A stretch of 41,360 bases of DNA, taken from assembly GCF_001592305.1 (NCBI RefSeq), contig NZ_BCWR01000014.1, positions 1 to 41,360 on the forward strand, written 5' to 3'. Under the pieces are notes generated by a model. It did no database searches and had not been told where the DNA came from. It saw only the letters and a list, made by a program, of their open reading frames with translations. How positions within the stretch are numbered: position 1 is the first letter of the stretch; every line of letters begins with the position of its first letter. The position numbers were made by a program, and so were the translations under genes. This document shows, piece by piece, positions 1-8,684 of this stretch. The stretch comes from Hydrogenophaga taeniospiralis CCUG 15921. Lineage in GTDB: Bacteria > Pseudomonadota > Gammaproteobacteria > Burkholderiales > Burkholderiaceae_C.

Positions 1-113
1 CAGGTTCAGGTTCAGGTTCAGGTTCAGGTTCAGGTTCAGGTTCAGGTTCAGGTTCAGGTTCAGGTTCAGGTTCAGGTTCAGGTTCAGGTTCGGGATCGGG
101 ATCGGGATCAGGG
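1..113 (+). repeat. CAGGTT hexanucleotide array inside gspK
   Basis: Fifteen perfect CAGGTT units fill positions 1-90. They are followed by three CGGGAT units and two decayed units up to about 113. Read in the gspK frame, the array gives alternating Gly (GGT) and Ser (TCA) codons, about 18 Gly-Ser pairs and then two Gly-Thr pairs. The unit is six bases, so gain or loss of copies never breaks the frame. The array is cut by the window edge and its full length is unknown. The uniform copies at the 5' side and diverged copies at the 3' side suggest recent expansion from an older GS-coding stretch. Confidence 0.97.
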
Positions 114-680
114 ACCGGGACCACGATCGAGGTCTCTGCGGACGACGTGGCGAGCTTTCAACGTCTCTACCAGCTGCTGGACCTGCCCGCGGCCGAACTC
201 AACGCGGCGGTCGAGGCGCTGCTCAACACCTCCCGGCTCGCGGCCAACGACCCCATGCCATCGCGCTCCGCGCTGATCCCCAAGCGGCTGTCGCAACTGA
301 GCTGGCTCGGCCTGAGCCACGCCAGCCTGGTGGCGCTGGAGCCGCACGTGACGGTGCTGCCCGAGCGCACGCAACTCAACATCAACACCGCCAGCGCCCA
401 GGCCCTGAGCGCCAGCGTGCCCGGACTGGACCTGGCCATGGCGCAGCAAATGGTGGCCCAGAGGGAGCGCGACCCGTTCAAGAATCTGCGCGACGCCGGG
501 CGCATGGTGCCGGGCGTGGCGGCCCAGCTCACGGACGAGGCCCATGGCGTGCGAAGCCGCTTCTTCGAAGTGCGTGGCCGCCTGCGGCTGGACGACACCG
601 TGATCGAAGAGCGTTCGCTGGTGGTGCGCAACGCCCTGAACGTGCGGGTGCTCTGGCGCGAACGCATGGCACGCCCATGA
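3..680 (+). CDS. gspK: Type II secretion minor pseudopilin GspK (5' end missing)
   Basis: GspK sits at the tip of the type II secretion pseudopilus with GspI and GspJ. The frame is open from the left edge to the TGA at 678-680, so this is the C-terminal part only (about 225 residues). It begins with a Gly-Ser tract from the hexamer array, then a helical region (VASFQRLYQLLDLP), then the conserved block LPERTQLNINTASAQAL of the GspK helix-hairpin-helix region. Family assignment rests on this block and on the following gspL-M-N-D-E-F order. The stretch where GspK proteins usually carry an Asp-rich DWID-type segment reads VEALLNTSRLAANDP and lacks it. The prepilin leader lies outside the window. 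The long GS linker is not a normal GspK feature as far as I know. Confidence 0.9.
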   Translation, partial: GSGSGSGSGSGSGSGSGSGSGSGSGSGSGSGSGSGSGTGTTIEVSADDVASFQRLYQLLDLPAAELNAAVEALLNTSRLAANDPMPSRSALIPKRLSQLSWLGLSHASLVALEPHVTVLPERTQLNINTASAQALSASVPGLDLAMAQQMVAQRERDPFKNLRDAGRMVPGVAAQLTDEAHGVRSRFFEVRGRLRLDDTVIEERSLVVRNALNVRVLWRERMARP

Positions 681-774
681 GCCCACACGCCCGATCGGCC
701 GGGGCGCCGCGCCGCTTCTCTAGAATGGAGCGCCTCATGCCCCTGCACCGCTCCGCCTGTCGGCCCCTTCCCCC

Positions 775-2082
775 GTGTTGATCCTCACCCCTGCCCACTT
801 TTCGGTCGCAACCGAACCCGGACCGACGGCCCTGCTGGACTGGGTCGGCTCGGCCCTGGGCCAGCAGGTGGCGGAACACGGCCAATGCGCGGTTTCGCTG
901 CTGCCGCGTGACGATGACGTGGTGCTGGTACTGCCCCCGCGTGCCGTGTCCTGGAACCAGCTCGCCCTGCCCAAGGTGGCCGCCGGCAAGCTGCGCGCCG
1001 TGCTGGACGGCATGCTCGAAGAACGCCTGCTCGGCGACACCGAGCAACTGCATTTCGCCTTGGAGCCGGGCGGCCGCCCGGGCCGCACGGTGTGGGTGGC
1101 GGCCTGCCACAAGGCCTGGCTGCAAGGCTGGCTGCGGACACTGGAGGCGGCAGGGCGACCGGTGTCGCGCATCGTCCCGGCCCTGGCGCCCCTGGGCCAG
1201 GGCACGCCGCAGGACGCCGGCGCCACCGACACACCCGCCGACGTGATCCACTGGGCCCACATGGGTGCCGAACGGCCCTGGCTGGCCAGCGCCAGCGCGC
1301 GCGGCGTGAGCTGCATCCCCTTGCGCGAGTCCACCACCGGCAGCCTCAACGAACCGGGCCCGGGCGCCGCAGGGCCGGACGCAACCGCCACCGGGCCAGG
1401 CGTTCCCGGTTTGCACCCCGAGACCCCACCCACCCAGGCCCGCTGGATGGCCGACCCCGCCGTGGTGGCCCTGGCCGAACAGGCCCTGGGGCAACGTTTC
1501 GAGCTGGTGCCCCTGTCGTCGTGGCTGCTGCGCAGCAGCCAGACCAGCTGGAACCTGGCCCAATTCGACCTGAGCCTGTCTTCGAGCTCGCGCCGCCAGC
1601 AGCGCTGGCTGCAAAGCCTGCGCCAATGGCGCAGCGCGCCGGCCTGGCGGCCCGCCCGCTGGGGGCTGGCCGCGCTCGTGGCCATGCAATTGATCGGGCT
1701 CAACGCCACCGCCTGGTACGAACGCCGCAGCCTCGACCGCAAGGAACAGGCGGTCCGCCAGACCCTGCAGCAGACCTTCCCCAAGGTGACGCTGGTGCTG
1801 GACGCGCCCCTGCAGATGCAGCGCGAACTCGCCAGCCTGCTGCAGGCCAACGGCGCGCTCTCAGCCGGTGACCTGGAGGCCCTGCTCGGCGCGCTGGCCC
1901 AGTCGTCCACCGGGGCGCCGATCGCCCCCCGCTCCATCGAATTCACCCCCGGTGAAGCCCGCTTCGCGGCCTGGTCCGCCCCCGAAGAACAACTGCGCCA
2001 GTTGCAGCAGACGCTGGAGCGCAACGGCTGGCGCGCCGCGCTGGACGGCGACGTGCTCACCCTGCGCGCAGAACCCCGGTGA
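775..2082 (+). CDS. gspL: Type II secretion inner-membrane protein GspL
   Basis: GspL bridges the cytoplasmic ATPase GspE to the inner-membrane platform and pairs with GspM. The 435-residue product has a long cytoplasmic N-terminal domain (about 1-290) with the family-typical segment RAVSWNQLALPK. A single hydrophobic helix follows near 296-315 (WGLAALVAMQLIGLNA), then a periplasmic domain of about 120 residues. A Pro/Gly-rich linker lies near residues 195-220. The start is GTG at 775, with an in-frame TTG immediately after it; the upstream ATG codons at 725 and 737 are in another frame that stops at 779-781. A 94-base gap separates it from gspK, larger than elsewhere in the operon. It overlaps gspM by four bases (GTGA). 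Confidence 0.92.
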   Translation: MLILTPAHFSVATEPGPTALLDWVGSALGQQVAEHGQCAVSLLPRDDDVVLVLPPRAVSWNQLALPKVAAGKLRAVLDGMLEERLLGDTEQLHFALEPGGRPGRTVWVAACHKAWLQGWLRTLEAAGRPVSRIVPALAPLGQGTPQDAGATDTPADVIHWAHMGAERPWLASASARGVSCIPLRESTTGSLNEPGPGAAGPDATATGPGVPGLHPETPPTQARWMADPAVVALAEQALGQRFELVPLSSWLLRSSQTSWNLAQFDLSLSSSSRRQQRWLQSLRQWRSAPAWRPARWGLAALVAMQLIGLNATAWYERRSLDRKEQAVRQTLQQTFPKVTLVLDAPLQMQRELASLLQANGALSAGDLEALLGALAQSSTGAPIAPRSIEFTPGEARFAAWSAPEEQLRQLQQTLERNGWRAALDGDVLTLRAEPR

Positions 2083-2621
2083 ACCGCATGCCCGAACCCT
2101 CCCGCTTCTCCGCGCTGGCCGCCATCGGCCAGCGGCTGCACACCACGCTGGCCCGCCTCTCGCCCCGCGAACGGCGCGCCGTGACCGTCGCCGCCTGGGT
2201 GCTGGGCCTGGGGCTGCTCTGGTGGCTGGCGCTGTCGCCCGCGCTGACCACGCTGCGCCAGGCGCCCGAACAGCACGCCCGGCTCGACCAGCAACTGGCC
2301 CGCATGCGTGGCCTGGCCGCCACCGCAGAAGCCCTGCGCGCCCAGAACACCGGCCAGCCGCCGGGCCGCGATGCCGTGCTGCGCGCGCTGCAAGAGGCCA
2401 ACGCCGCTGCTGGGGGCACGGCCGAGTTTGCGGTGATGGGCGACCGCGTCACCCTGACCTTCAAGGGCACCACACCCGAAGCGCTGGCGCGCTGGATGAC
2501 CCAGGTGCGGGTCAACGCCCGGCTGCTGCCGGTGCAGGCCCAGCTCAACCGCACGGACAACCCCGCCGGCTGGAGCGGCCAGATGGTGCTCACCAGCCCG
2601 GGGCTGGGGTTGGCCAACTGA
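2079..2621 (+). CDS. gspM: Type II secretion inner-membrane protein GspM
   Basis: GspM is a bitopic inner-membrane protein that stabilises GspL in the secretion platform. The 180-residue product shows a short cytoplasmic N-terminus, one membrane helix near residues 34-52 (VAAWVLGLGLLWWLALSP) and a periplasmic domain ending in a ferredoxin-like part (VTLTFKGTTPEALARWMTQV). Length and layout match the family. The GTG start overlaps the gspL stop as GTGA, and its own stop overlaps the gspN start as TGATG, a sign of translational coupling. An in-frame ATG three codons later is an alternative start. Confidence 0.9.
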   Translation: MNRMPEPSRFSALAAIGQRLHTTLARLSPRERRAVTVAAWVLGLGLLWWLALSPALTTLRQAPEQHARLDQQLARMRGLAATAEALRAQNTGQPPGRDAVLRALQEANAAAGGTAEFAVMGDRVTLTFKGTTPEALARWMTQVRVNARLLPVQAQLNRTDNPAGWSGQMVLTSPGLGLAN

Positions 2622-3415
2622 TGCAGCACCGTTCGGCCACCCGCATGGCAGGGCTGGGCGCCGGGCTCGGCCTGGCGCTGGCGCTGCTGCTGTTCGCGCC
2701 GGCGCGCTGGCTGGGGCAGGCGCTGCAGTGGGCCACCCAGGGGCAGTTGCAACTGGTCAACGCGCGCGGCACCGTCTGGCGCGGCCAGGCCGACCTGCTG
2801 TTCACCGGCGGCGAGGGCAGCCGGGGCCAGACCGCCCTGCCTCAGGGGGTGGTCTGGCGCCTGAACCCCACCCTGGCCGGCGCCCGGCCTGCCCTGGCCG
2901 TGCGACTGGGCGCGCCGTGCTGCACACCCGAGCCCCTGTCCCTCACCGCCGTCCTGGGCCTCAGGGGCGCCGAACTGCGCGTGGCGGCGTTCGACAGCCA
3001 GTGGCCGGCGGACCTGCTCGCGGGCCTGGGAACCCCCTGGAACACCCTGCGCCTGGAAGGCCAGCTGGGGCTGCGCTCGCCCGGCTTGAAGGTGCTGTGG
3101 TCCGGCAGCGGCACCCGCTTCCAGGGCACGCTCACCGTGAACGCGCTGGACGTGGCCTCGCGCGTGTCCACGCTGCGCCCGCTGGGCAGCTACCGGTTGG
3201 AACTGCAATCGGCCGACGAAGGGCGCAGCGCCACCCTGGCGCTCAACACCCTGCGCGGCGACCTGCGACTCAAGGGCAACGGCCAATGGATCGCGGGCCG
3301 CCTGCGCTTCCAGGGCGAAGCCCGGGCCGCGCCCGGCCGCGAGGCGGCGCTGAGCAACCTGCTCAACATCCTGGGGCGCCGGGACGGCCCGCGCTCGCTC
3401 CTCAACATCGGCTAG
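2621..3415 (+). CDS. gspN: Type II secretion protein GspN
   Basis: GspN is a small inner-membrane-anchored protein found in some type II secretion operons; its exact job is not settled. The 264-residue product has an N-terminal membrane anchor at about residues 10-28 (GLGAGLGLALALLLFAPA). The rest looks periplasmic and contains the family-typical ARGTVWRGQADLLF segment and a Cys-Cys pair (APCCTPEPL). The ATG at 2621 overlaps the gspM stop by one base and was chosen over far-upstream in-frame starts that would run through gspM. gspD starts 36 bases after the stop. Confidence 0.85.
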   Translation: MQHRSATRMAGLGAGLGLALALLLFAPARWLGQALQWATQGQLQLVNARGTVWRGQADLLFTGGEGSRGQTALPQGVVWRLNPTLAGARPALAVRLGAPCCTPEPLSLTAVLGLRGAELRVAAFDSQWPADLLAGLGTPWNTLRLEGQLGLRSPGLKVLWSGSGTRFQGTLTVNALDVASRVSTLRPLGSYRLELQSADEGRSATLALNTLRGDLRLKGNGQWIAGRLRFQGEARAAPGREAALSNLLNILGRRDGPRSLLNIG

Positions 3416-3451
3416 GGACCCGCGCCCCGGACTTCGCGATAGGATCAAATC

Positions 3452-5662
3452 ATGACTCTGCACTCTCACCGCGCCACGCCCGACCGCACCGGCACACCCC
3501 GGACGCCGGCCGCGGGCCGCACGCTCACGGCGCTCGCGCTGCTCGTCGGCCTGGCCTGGAGCCCCCTGCCCTGGCCGGCGGCCCACGCCCAGGGCCGCGC
3601 CAGCGAACCGGTGACGCTCAATTTCGTGAACGCCGAGATCGAAGCCGTGGCGCGCACCATGGCCACCATCACCGGCCGCAACGTGGTGGTCGATCCGCGC
3701 GTCAAAGGCACGATCAACCTCGCGACGGACCGGCCCGTGCCGCCCGCCGTCGCGCTCAACCAGTTCGGCGCCGCGCTGCGCCTGCAGGGTTTTTCGCTGG
3801 TGGACACCGACGGCCTGTACAAGGTCGTGCCTGAGGCCGACGCCAAGCTGCTGGGCAACCCGGTGAACGCGGGGCCGGTGGCGTCGCTCTCGTCGTCCAA
3901 CCAGATCGTCACCCAGATCTTCCGCCTCAACCATGAAGCGGCGAACAACCTGGTGCCGGTGCTGCGCCCGCTGATCGGGCCGAACAACACGATCAACGTC
4001 AACCCGGGCAACAACTCGCTGATCATCACGGACTACGCCGACAACCTGCGGCGCATCGGCCGCATCATCAACGCGCTGGACGTCTCAGGCGCGACCGATG
4101 TGGAGATCATCCCGCTGCGCCACGCCATCGCCGCGGACCTGGCGCCGCTGGTGCAGCGCCTGATCGACTCGGGCACCAGCGGCGCGCCCGCCGGCGCCGC
4201 GCAGGCCGACCAGTCGTACAAGACCACCCTGGTGGCCGAGCCGCGCAGCAACAGCCTGGTGCTGCGCGCGGCCAACCCGGCCCGTCTGGCACTGGTGCGC
4301 TCCCTGGTGGACAAGCTGGACCAGCCCACTGCGGAGAGCGCGGCAGGCAACATCCACGTGGTCTACCTGAAGAACGCCGACGCCACCGCACTGGCCACCA
4401 CGCTGCGCGCGGCCATGGCCGCCGGCTCGGGTGGCGCAGCGACCGGCGGCGCGTCCAGCAGCCCGTCGACCCCTCAGATGCGATCTGCCACCACCACGGC
4501 CGGCGCCACCGGCTCCAGCGCCTCGACCACCCCTGTGGCCGCGAGCGCGGCGCCGTCTACCGGGGGCCAGATCCAGGCCGACCCGGCCACCAACGCGCTC
4601 ATCATCACCGCGCCCGAGCCCCAGTACCGGCAGCTGCGCGCCGTGATCGACCAGCTCGACGGGCGCCGGGCCCAGGTCTATGTGGAGAGCCTGATCGCCG
4701 AGGTCAACGCCGACAAGGCGGCCGAGTTCGGCATCCAGTGGCAAGGCCCGCTGGGCCAGGTGGGCAACAGCCTGATCGGCCTGATGGGCACCAACTTCGG
4801 TACCAACGGCAACAACATCCTGACCAACACCCTGGCCATCGCCGAGGGCGACTACGGCAGTGTGAAAGCGCCCGGCGCCGGCTTGAACATTGGCGCGGCC
4901 CAGCGCAAGGACGGGGTCTACATCCTGGGTTTCCTGGCGCGCTTCCTGCAGCAGAACGGCGACGGCAACATCCTCTCCACCCCCAACCTGCTCACGCTCG
5001 ACAACGAGGAAGCCAAGATCGTGATCGGCCAGAACGTGCCCTTCGTGACTGGCCAGTTCACCAACACCGGCAGCAACGAGGGTTCGGTCAACCCGTTCCA
5101 GACCATCGAGCGCAAGGACGTGGGCCTGACCCTGCGCGTCAAGCCGCAGATCAGCGAGAACGGCACCATCAAGATGACCATCTACCAGGAGGTCAGCAGC
5201 GTGCAGGCGTCCTCGATCAACTCCAGCACCGGGCTGATCACCAACAAGCGCACCATCGAGTCCACGGTGCTGGTCGACGACGGCGCCATCGTGGTGCTCG
5301 GCGGCCTGCTGCAGGACGAATACGCCGGCAACCAGGACAAGGTGCCTGGCCTGGGCGACGTGCCCTTCTTCGGCAACCTGTTCAAGAGCGAGACCCGCAG
5401 CCGCAAGAAGACCAACCTGATGGTCTTCCTGCGCCCGGTGGTGCTGCGCGATGCGCGCCAGACCAGCAGCCTCTCGCTGGACCGCTACGAACTCATGCGC
5501 TCGGTGCAGAAGGACGTGCAACCCGCGCCCAGCAGCGTGCTCCAGATCAACGATGCGCCGGTGATGGCACCGCAGAGGGCCCCCGCGGCACAGCCAGCGC
5601 CCGCCACCCCCGCGCCCGCCGCACCCGTCACGCCCGAGCCCCTGGGCACGCCCGCGCAGTGA
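3452..5662 (+). CDS. gspD: Type II secretion outer-membrane secretin GspD
   Basis: GspD forms the large gated outer-membrane channel of the system. The 736-residue precursor has a long signal peptide, with likely cleavage after Ala46 (AHA|QG). N0 to N3 ring domains follow, opening with VTLNFVNAEIEAVARTMA and including NTINVNPGNNSLIITDYADNL. A Ser/Thr/Gly/Ala low-complexity insert lies at about 321-370, in the position where N3 loops vary. The secretin barrel region (about 430-680) contains IVVLGGLLQDE and VPGLGDVPFFGNLFK, the secretin signature. A Pro/Ala-rich tail closes the protein. An AGGA Shine-Dalgarno lies 7 bases before the ATG. gspE begins 10 bases after the stop. Confidence 0.96.
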   Translation: MTLHSHRATPDRTGTPRTPAAGRTLTALALLVGLAWSPLPWPAAHAQGRASEPVTLNFVNAEIEAVARTMATITGRNVVVDPRVKGTINLATDRPVPPAVALNQFGAALRLQGFSLVDTDGLYKVVPEADAKLLGNPVNAGPVASLSSSNQIVTQIFRLNHEAANNLVPVLRPLIGPNNTINVNPGNNSLIITDYADNLRRIGRIINALDVSGATDVEIIPLRHAIAADLAPLVQRLIDSGTSGAPAGAAQADQSYKTTLVAEPRSNSLVLRAANPARLALVRSLVDKLDQPTAESAAGNIHVVYLKNADATALATTLRAAMAAGSGGAATGGASSSPSTPQMRSATTTAGATGSSASTTPVAASAAPSTGGQIQADPATNALIITAPEPQYRQLRAVIDQLDGRRAQVYVESLIAEVNADKAAEFGIQWQGPLGQVGNSLIGLMGTNFGTNGNNILTNTLAIAEGDYGSVKAPGAGLNIGAAQRKDGVYILGFLARFLQQNGDGNILSTPNLLTLDNEEAKIVIGQNVPFVTGQFTNTGSNEGSVNPFQTIERKDVGLTLRVKPQISENGTIKMTIYQEVSSVQASSINSSTGLITNKRTIESTVLVDDGAIVVLGGLLQDEYAGNQDKVPGLGDVPFFGNLFKSETRSRKKTNLMVFLRPVVLRDARQTSSLSLDRYELMRSVQKDVQPAPSSVLQINDAPVMAPQRAPAAQPAPATPAPAAPVTPEPLGTPAQ

Positions 5663-5672
5663 GCGCCGCGCC

Positions 5673-7115
5673 ATGAAGTACCCCTTGCCCTATGCCTTCG
5701 CGCGCGAGCACCTCTGGCTGCTGGAAGACAGCGGCGAGGGCCTGACCCTGCTGGGCAGCCACAGCGCCGTGAGCGACCCCGCCGTGCAGACGCGGCGCCT
5801 CTCGGCGCTGTCCGAGATCCTGCGCTGCCACGACGTGCGCGAGCTGCAATGGGAGGCGGGCGACACCCTGGCCCAGCGCATCAGCGCGGCCTATGCCCAG
5901 GGCGAATCGAGCGCGGCGGCGGTGGTGAGCGAAGTGCAGAGCGATGCCGATCTGAGCCGCATGATGCAGGAGCTGCCGGCCATCGAAGACCTGCTGGAAA
6001 CCGCCGACGACGCGCCCATCATCCGCATGCTCAACGCCCTGCTCACGCAGGCTGCGCGCGACGGCGCGAGCGACATCCACATCGAACCCTACGAGCGCCA
6101 CTCCAGCGTGCGCTTCCGGGTCGACGGCACGCTGCGCGAGGTGGTGCGGCCCAACCGCGCCCTGCACGCCGCGCTGATCTCGCGCCTGAAGATCATGGCC
6201 GAGCTCGACATCTCCGAAAAGCGCCTGCCGCAGGACGGCCGCATCTCGCTGCGCATCGGCACGCGCGCGGTGGACGTGCGCGTGTCCACCCTGCCCAGCG
6301 CGCACGGCGAGCGCGCGGTGCTGCGCCTGCTCGACAAGAGCGAGAGCAAGCTCAATCTGGAAGCCGTGGGCATGCAGGGCGACGTGCTCACCCGCTTCAA
6401 GCACCTGCTGACGCAACCGCACGGCATCATCCTGGTCACCGGCCCCACCGGCTCGGGCAAGACCACCACGCTCTACGCCGGGCTGCAGCGGCTGGACGCG
6501 AGCACGCTCAACATCATGACGGTGGAAGACCCGATCGAATACGAGCTGGCCGGCGTGGGGCAGACCCAGGTCAACCCCAAGATCGACCTCGACTTCGCCA
6601 AGGCGCTGCGCGCCATCCTGCGGCAGGACCCCGACGTGATCATGATCGGCGAGATCCGCGACTTCGAGACCGCGCAGATCGCCATCCAGGCCTCGCTCAC
6701 CGGCCACCTGGTGCTGGCCACCCTGCACACCAACGACGCGGCCAGCGCCGTCACGCGCCTGACCGACATGGGCGTGGAGCCCTTCCTGCTCAGCAGCTCG
6801 CTGCTGGGCGTGCTGGCCCAGCGCCTGGTGCGCAAGCTGTGCGTGCACTGCCGCGAGCAAGACGAGCAGGGGCACTGGCGGGCCGTGGGCTGCGAGCACT
6901 GCAACCATGTGGGCTACAAGGGCCGCACCGGCATCTACGAGCTGCTGGTCTGCGACGACCCGATGCGCAGCCTGATCCACAACCGCGCCGCCGAAAGCGA
7001 GCTCATCGCGACGGCGCAAGCGGCCGGCCTGCGCTCCATGCGCGAGGACGGCCAGCACCTGGTCGACGCGGGCATCACCTCGGCGGCCGAGGTGATCAGC
7101 GTGACAAGGGACTGA
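5673..7115 (+). CDS. gspE: Type II secretion ATPase GspE
   Basis: GspE is the cytoplasmic hexameric ATPase that drives pseudopilus assembly. In the 480-residue product, Walker A is GPTGSGKT at 257-264, the Walker B region is DPDVIMIGEIRD near 319-330, and Asp and His box segments are visible (TVEDPIEYEL, ATLHTNDA). A zinc-binding tetracysteine module has C390, C393, C407 and C410. All expected catalytic features are intact. The N-terminal domain that contacts GspL is short, within the family range. The ATG at 5673 follows gspD by 10 bases. A GC-rich hairpin element follows the stop. Confidence 0.96.
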   Translation: MKYPLPYAFAREHLWLLEDSGEGLTLLGSHSAVSDPAVQTRRLSALSEILRCHDVRELQWEAGDTLAQRISAAYAQGESSAAAVVSEVQSDADLSRMMQELPAIEDLLETADDAPIIRMLNALLTQAARDGASDIHIEPYERHSSVRFRVDGTLREVVRPNRALHAALISRLKIMAELDISEKRLPQDGRISLRIGTRAVDVRVSTLPSAHGERAVLRLLDKSESKLNLEAVGMQGDVLTRFKHLLTQPHGIILVTGPTGSGKTTTLYAGLQRLDASTLNIMTVEDPIEYELAGVGQTQVNPKIDLDFAKALRAILRQDPDVIMIGEIRDFETAQIAIQASLTGHLVLATLHTNDAASAVTRLTDMGVEPFLLSSSLLGVLAQRLVRKLCVHCREQDEQGHWRAVGCEHCNHVGYKGRTGIYELLVCDDPMRSLIHNRAAESELIATAQAAGLRSMREDGQHLVDAGITSAAEVISVTRD

Positions 7116-7190
7116 TGCTCCCCCCGCGCCGCTTCGCGTCACCCCCCCGGGGGCAACACCTACGGCCCGGCAAAGCCGGTTCCGTGGTGT
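7116..7190 (+). repeat. GC-rich triple-hairpin element, copy 1 (after gspE)
   Basis: The element starts three bases after the gspE stop. It has a C-rich opening, then CGCTTCGCG, then CCCCCCCGGGGG, then GGCCCGGCAAAGCCGGTTCC. Each piece can fold as a small hairpin. The same succession recurs at 8512, 9582 and, inverted, at 34622. Each copy directly follows a stop codon and has the same orientation as the gene before it. There is no open frame or target duplication. Confidence 0.75.
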
Positions 7191-7281
7191 TTCCGGGCTC
7201 GGGCACCGCGCGCCGGTGCAGTGCCTGGTTGTGGGGTAGGTGCTCGGTGCAACACGTCCAATGATCTGCTGAACCTCCTCC

Positions 7282-8511
7282 ATGCCTGCCTATTCCTTTG
7301 AAGCCCTGGATGCCCAGGGCGCCACACAGAAAGGTCTGATCGACGCGGACACGGCGCGGGCGGCGCGGGGCATGCTGCGCGCGCGCGCGCTGGTGCCGAT
7401 CCTGGTTGAACCCGCCACCGGCGCGGGCAGCCGCGCGCGCGCGGGTGGCCTCAACATCACGCTCTGGGGCGGGCGGGTTTTCAACGCCACCGCGCTGGCG
7501 GTCTGGACCCGGCAGATCGCCGGGCTGGTGGCCGCAGGCCTGCCGCTGGAGCGCGCGCTGGCCGCCTTGACCGAAGAGGCCGAGAACGACGCCCAGCGCA
7601 ACCTCATGGCCTCCCTGCGCTCCGAGGTCAACGCCGGCTCGCCGTTTGCCCGCGCCCTCAGCGCACACCCGCGCGAGTTCTCCGACATCTACACCGCCGT
7701 GATCGCCGCGGGCGAACAGAGCGGCCAGCTCGGCACCGTGCTGGAGCGCCTGGCCGACGACCTGGAGGAGCGCGAGGCGCTCAAGAACAAGCTCATCGCC
7801 GCCTCGCTCTACCCGGCCATCGTCACGCTGGTGGCGATCGTCATCGTGGTGTTCCTGGTCAGCTACGTGGTGCCCCAGGTGGCAGGCGTGTTCGCCGGCA
7901 GCAAACGCGCCCTGCCTATCCTGACCGTGATGATGCTGGCCATCAGCGACTTCGTGCGCAGCTACGGCTGGCTCCTGCTGGGCCTGCTGATCGCCGCCGC
8001 GGGCGCGCTGGTGATGGCGCGGCGCCAGCCCGCGCTGCGCCTGCGCATGGACGCCGCCTGGCTGCGCCTGCCCCTGGTGGGCAAGCTCGCGCGCGGCTAC
8101 AACGCGGCGCGTTTCGCGGCCACGCTGGCCATGCTGGCGGCCGCAGGCGTGCCCATCCTGCGCGCGCTGCAGACCGCGGCCGAAACCCTGAGCAACCAGG
8201 CCATGCGCGCCGACGCGCTGGACGCGCTGGTGCTGGTGCGCGAGGGCGCGCCACTGGCCTCGGCCATCGCCAGCAAGAAGCGCTTCCCGCCCCTGGTGGC
8301 CATGTTCGCCCGCCTGGGCGAGCAGACCGGCCAGTTGCCCACCATGCTCGGGCGCGCCGCCAAACAGCTCGGCGCCGAGGTGCAGCGCCGCGCCATGCAC
8401 CTGGCCACCATCCTGGAGCCGCTTCTCATCGTGGGCATGGGCGCGGTGGTGATGCTGATCGTGCTGGCGGTGTTGATGCCGATCATTCAGCTGAATCAGC
8501 TGGTGAAGTGA
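7282..8511 (+). CDS. gspF: Type II secretion inner-membrane platform protein GspF
   Basis: GspF is the polytopic core of the inner-membrane platform and works with GspE to extract and assemble pseudopilins. The 409-residue product starts with MPAYSFEALDAQG, the typical GspF opening. It has two homologous T2SSF helical domains (about 70-195 and 270-395) with repeated ARQIAGLVAAGLPLERAL-like and ARFAATLAMLAAAGVPILRAL segments. Hydrophobic helices lie near 176-198, 226-247 and 376-402. It is separated from gspE by 166 bases that include a hairpin element. It is the last secretion gene in the window. Length and domain order are normal. Confidence 0.95.
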   Translation: MPAYSFEALDAQGATQKGLIDADTARAARGMLRARALVPILVEPATGAGSRARAGGLNITLWGGRVFNATALAVWTRQIAGLVAAGLPLERALAALTEEAENDAQRNLMASLRSEVNAGSPFARALSAHPREFSDIYTAVIAAGEQSGQLGTVLERLADDLEEREALKNKLIAASLYPAIVTLVAIVIVVFLVSYVVPQVAGVFAGSKRALPILTVMMLAISDFVRSYGWLLLGLLIAAAGALVMARRQPALRLRMDAAWLRLPLVGKLARGYNAARFAATLAMLAAAGVPILRALQTAAETLSNQAMRADALDALVLVREGAPLASAIASKKRFPPLVAMFARLGEQTGQLPTMLGRAAKQLGAEVQRRAMHLATILEPLLIVGMGAVVMLIVLAVLMPIIQLNQLVK

Positions 8512-8592
8512 CCCCCCGCGCCGCGCCTAAGGGCGCGTCACCCCCCAAGGGGGGCAATGCGAGCGGCCCGGCGGAGCCGGTTCCGCCGCATT
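8512..8592 (+). repeat. GC-rich triple-hairpin element, copy 2 (after gspF)
   Basis: This copy follows the gspF stop at once. It contains GCGCCTAAGGGCGC, then CCCCCCAAGGGGGG, then CGGCCCGGCGGAGCCGG, three hairpins in the same order as in the other copies. It occupies half of the 173-base gap before the nucleotidase gene. Confidence 0.78.
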
Positions 8593-8684
8593 CTGGGCGG
8601 GGCTGCCCCTCTCTTGTCGCACCTCTTCGCTGTTCGGCTACGCTTCGCCATTCCTGTTCGTCTTCTACTCCGAGGCCCTCACCC

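Noticed and set aside
1..113. CRISPR-like or satellite array
   Set aside because: The unit is six bases with no spacers and it is translated in frame with gspK.
725..781. Small frame starting ATGGAGCGCCTCATG before gspL
   Set aside because: Only 18 codons and no ribosome site; it overlaps the gspL start in another frame. The TAGAAT at 721-726 could be a -10 box but has no acceptable -35 partner.
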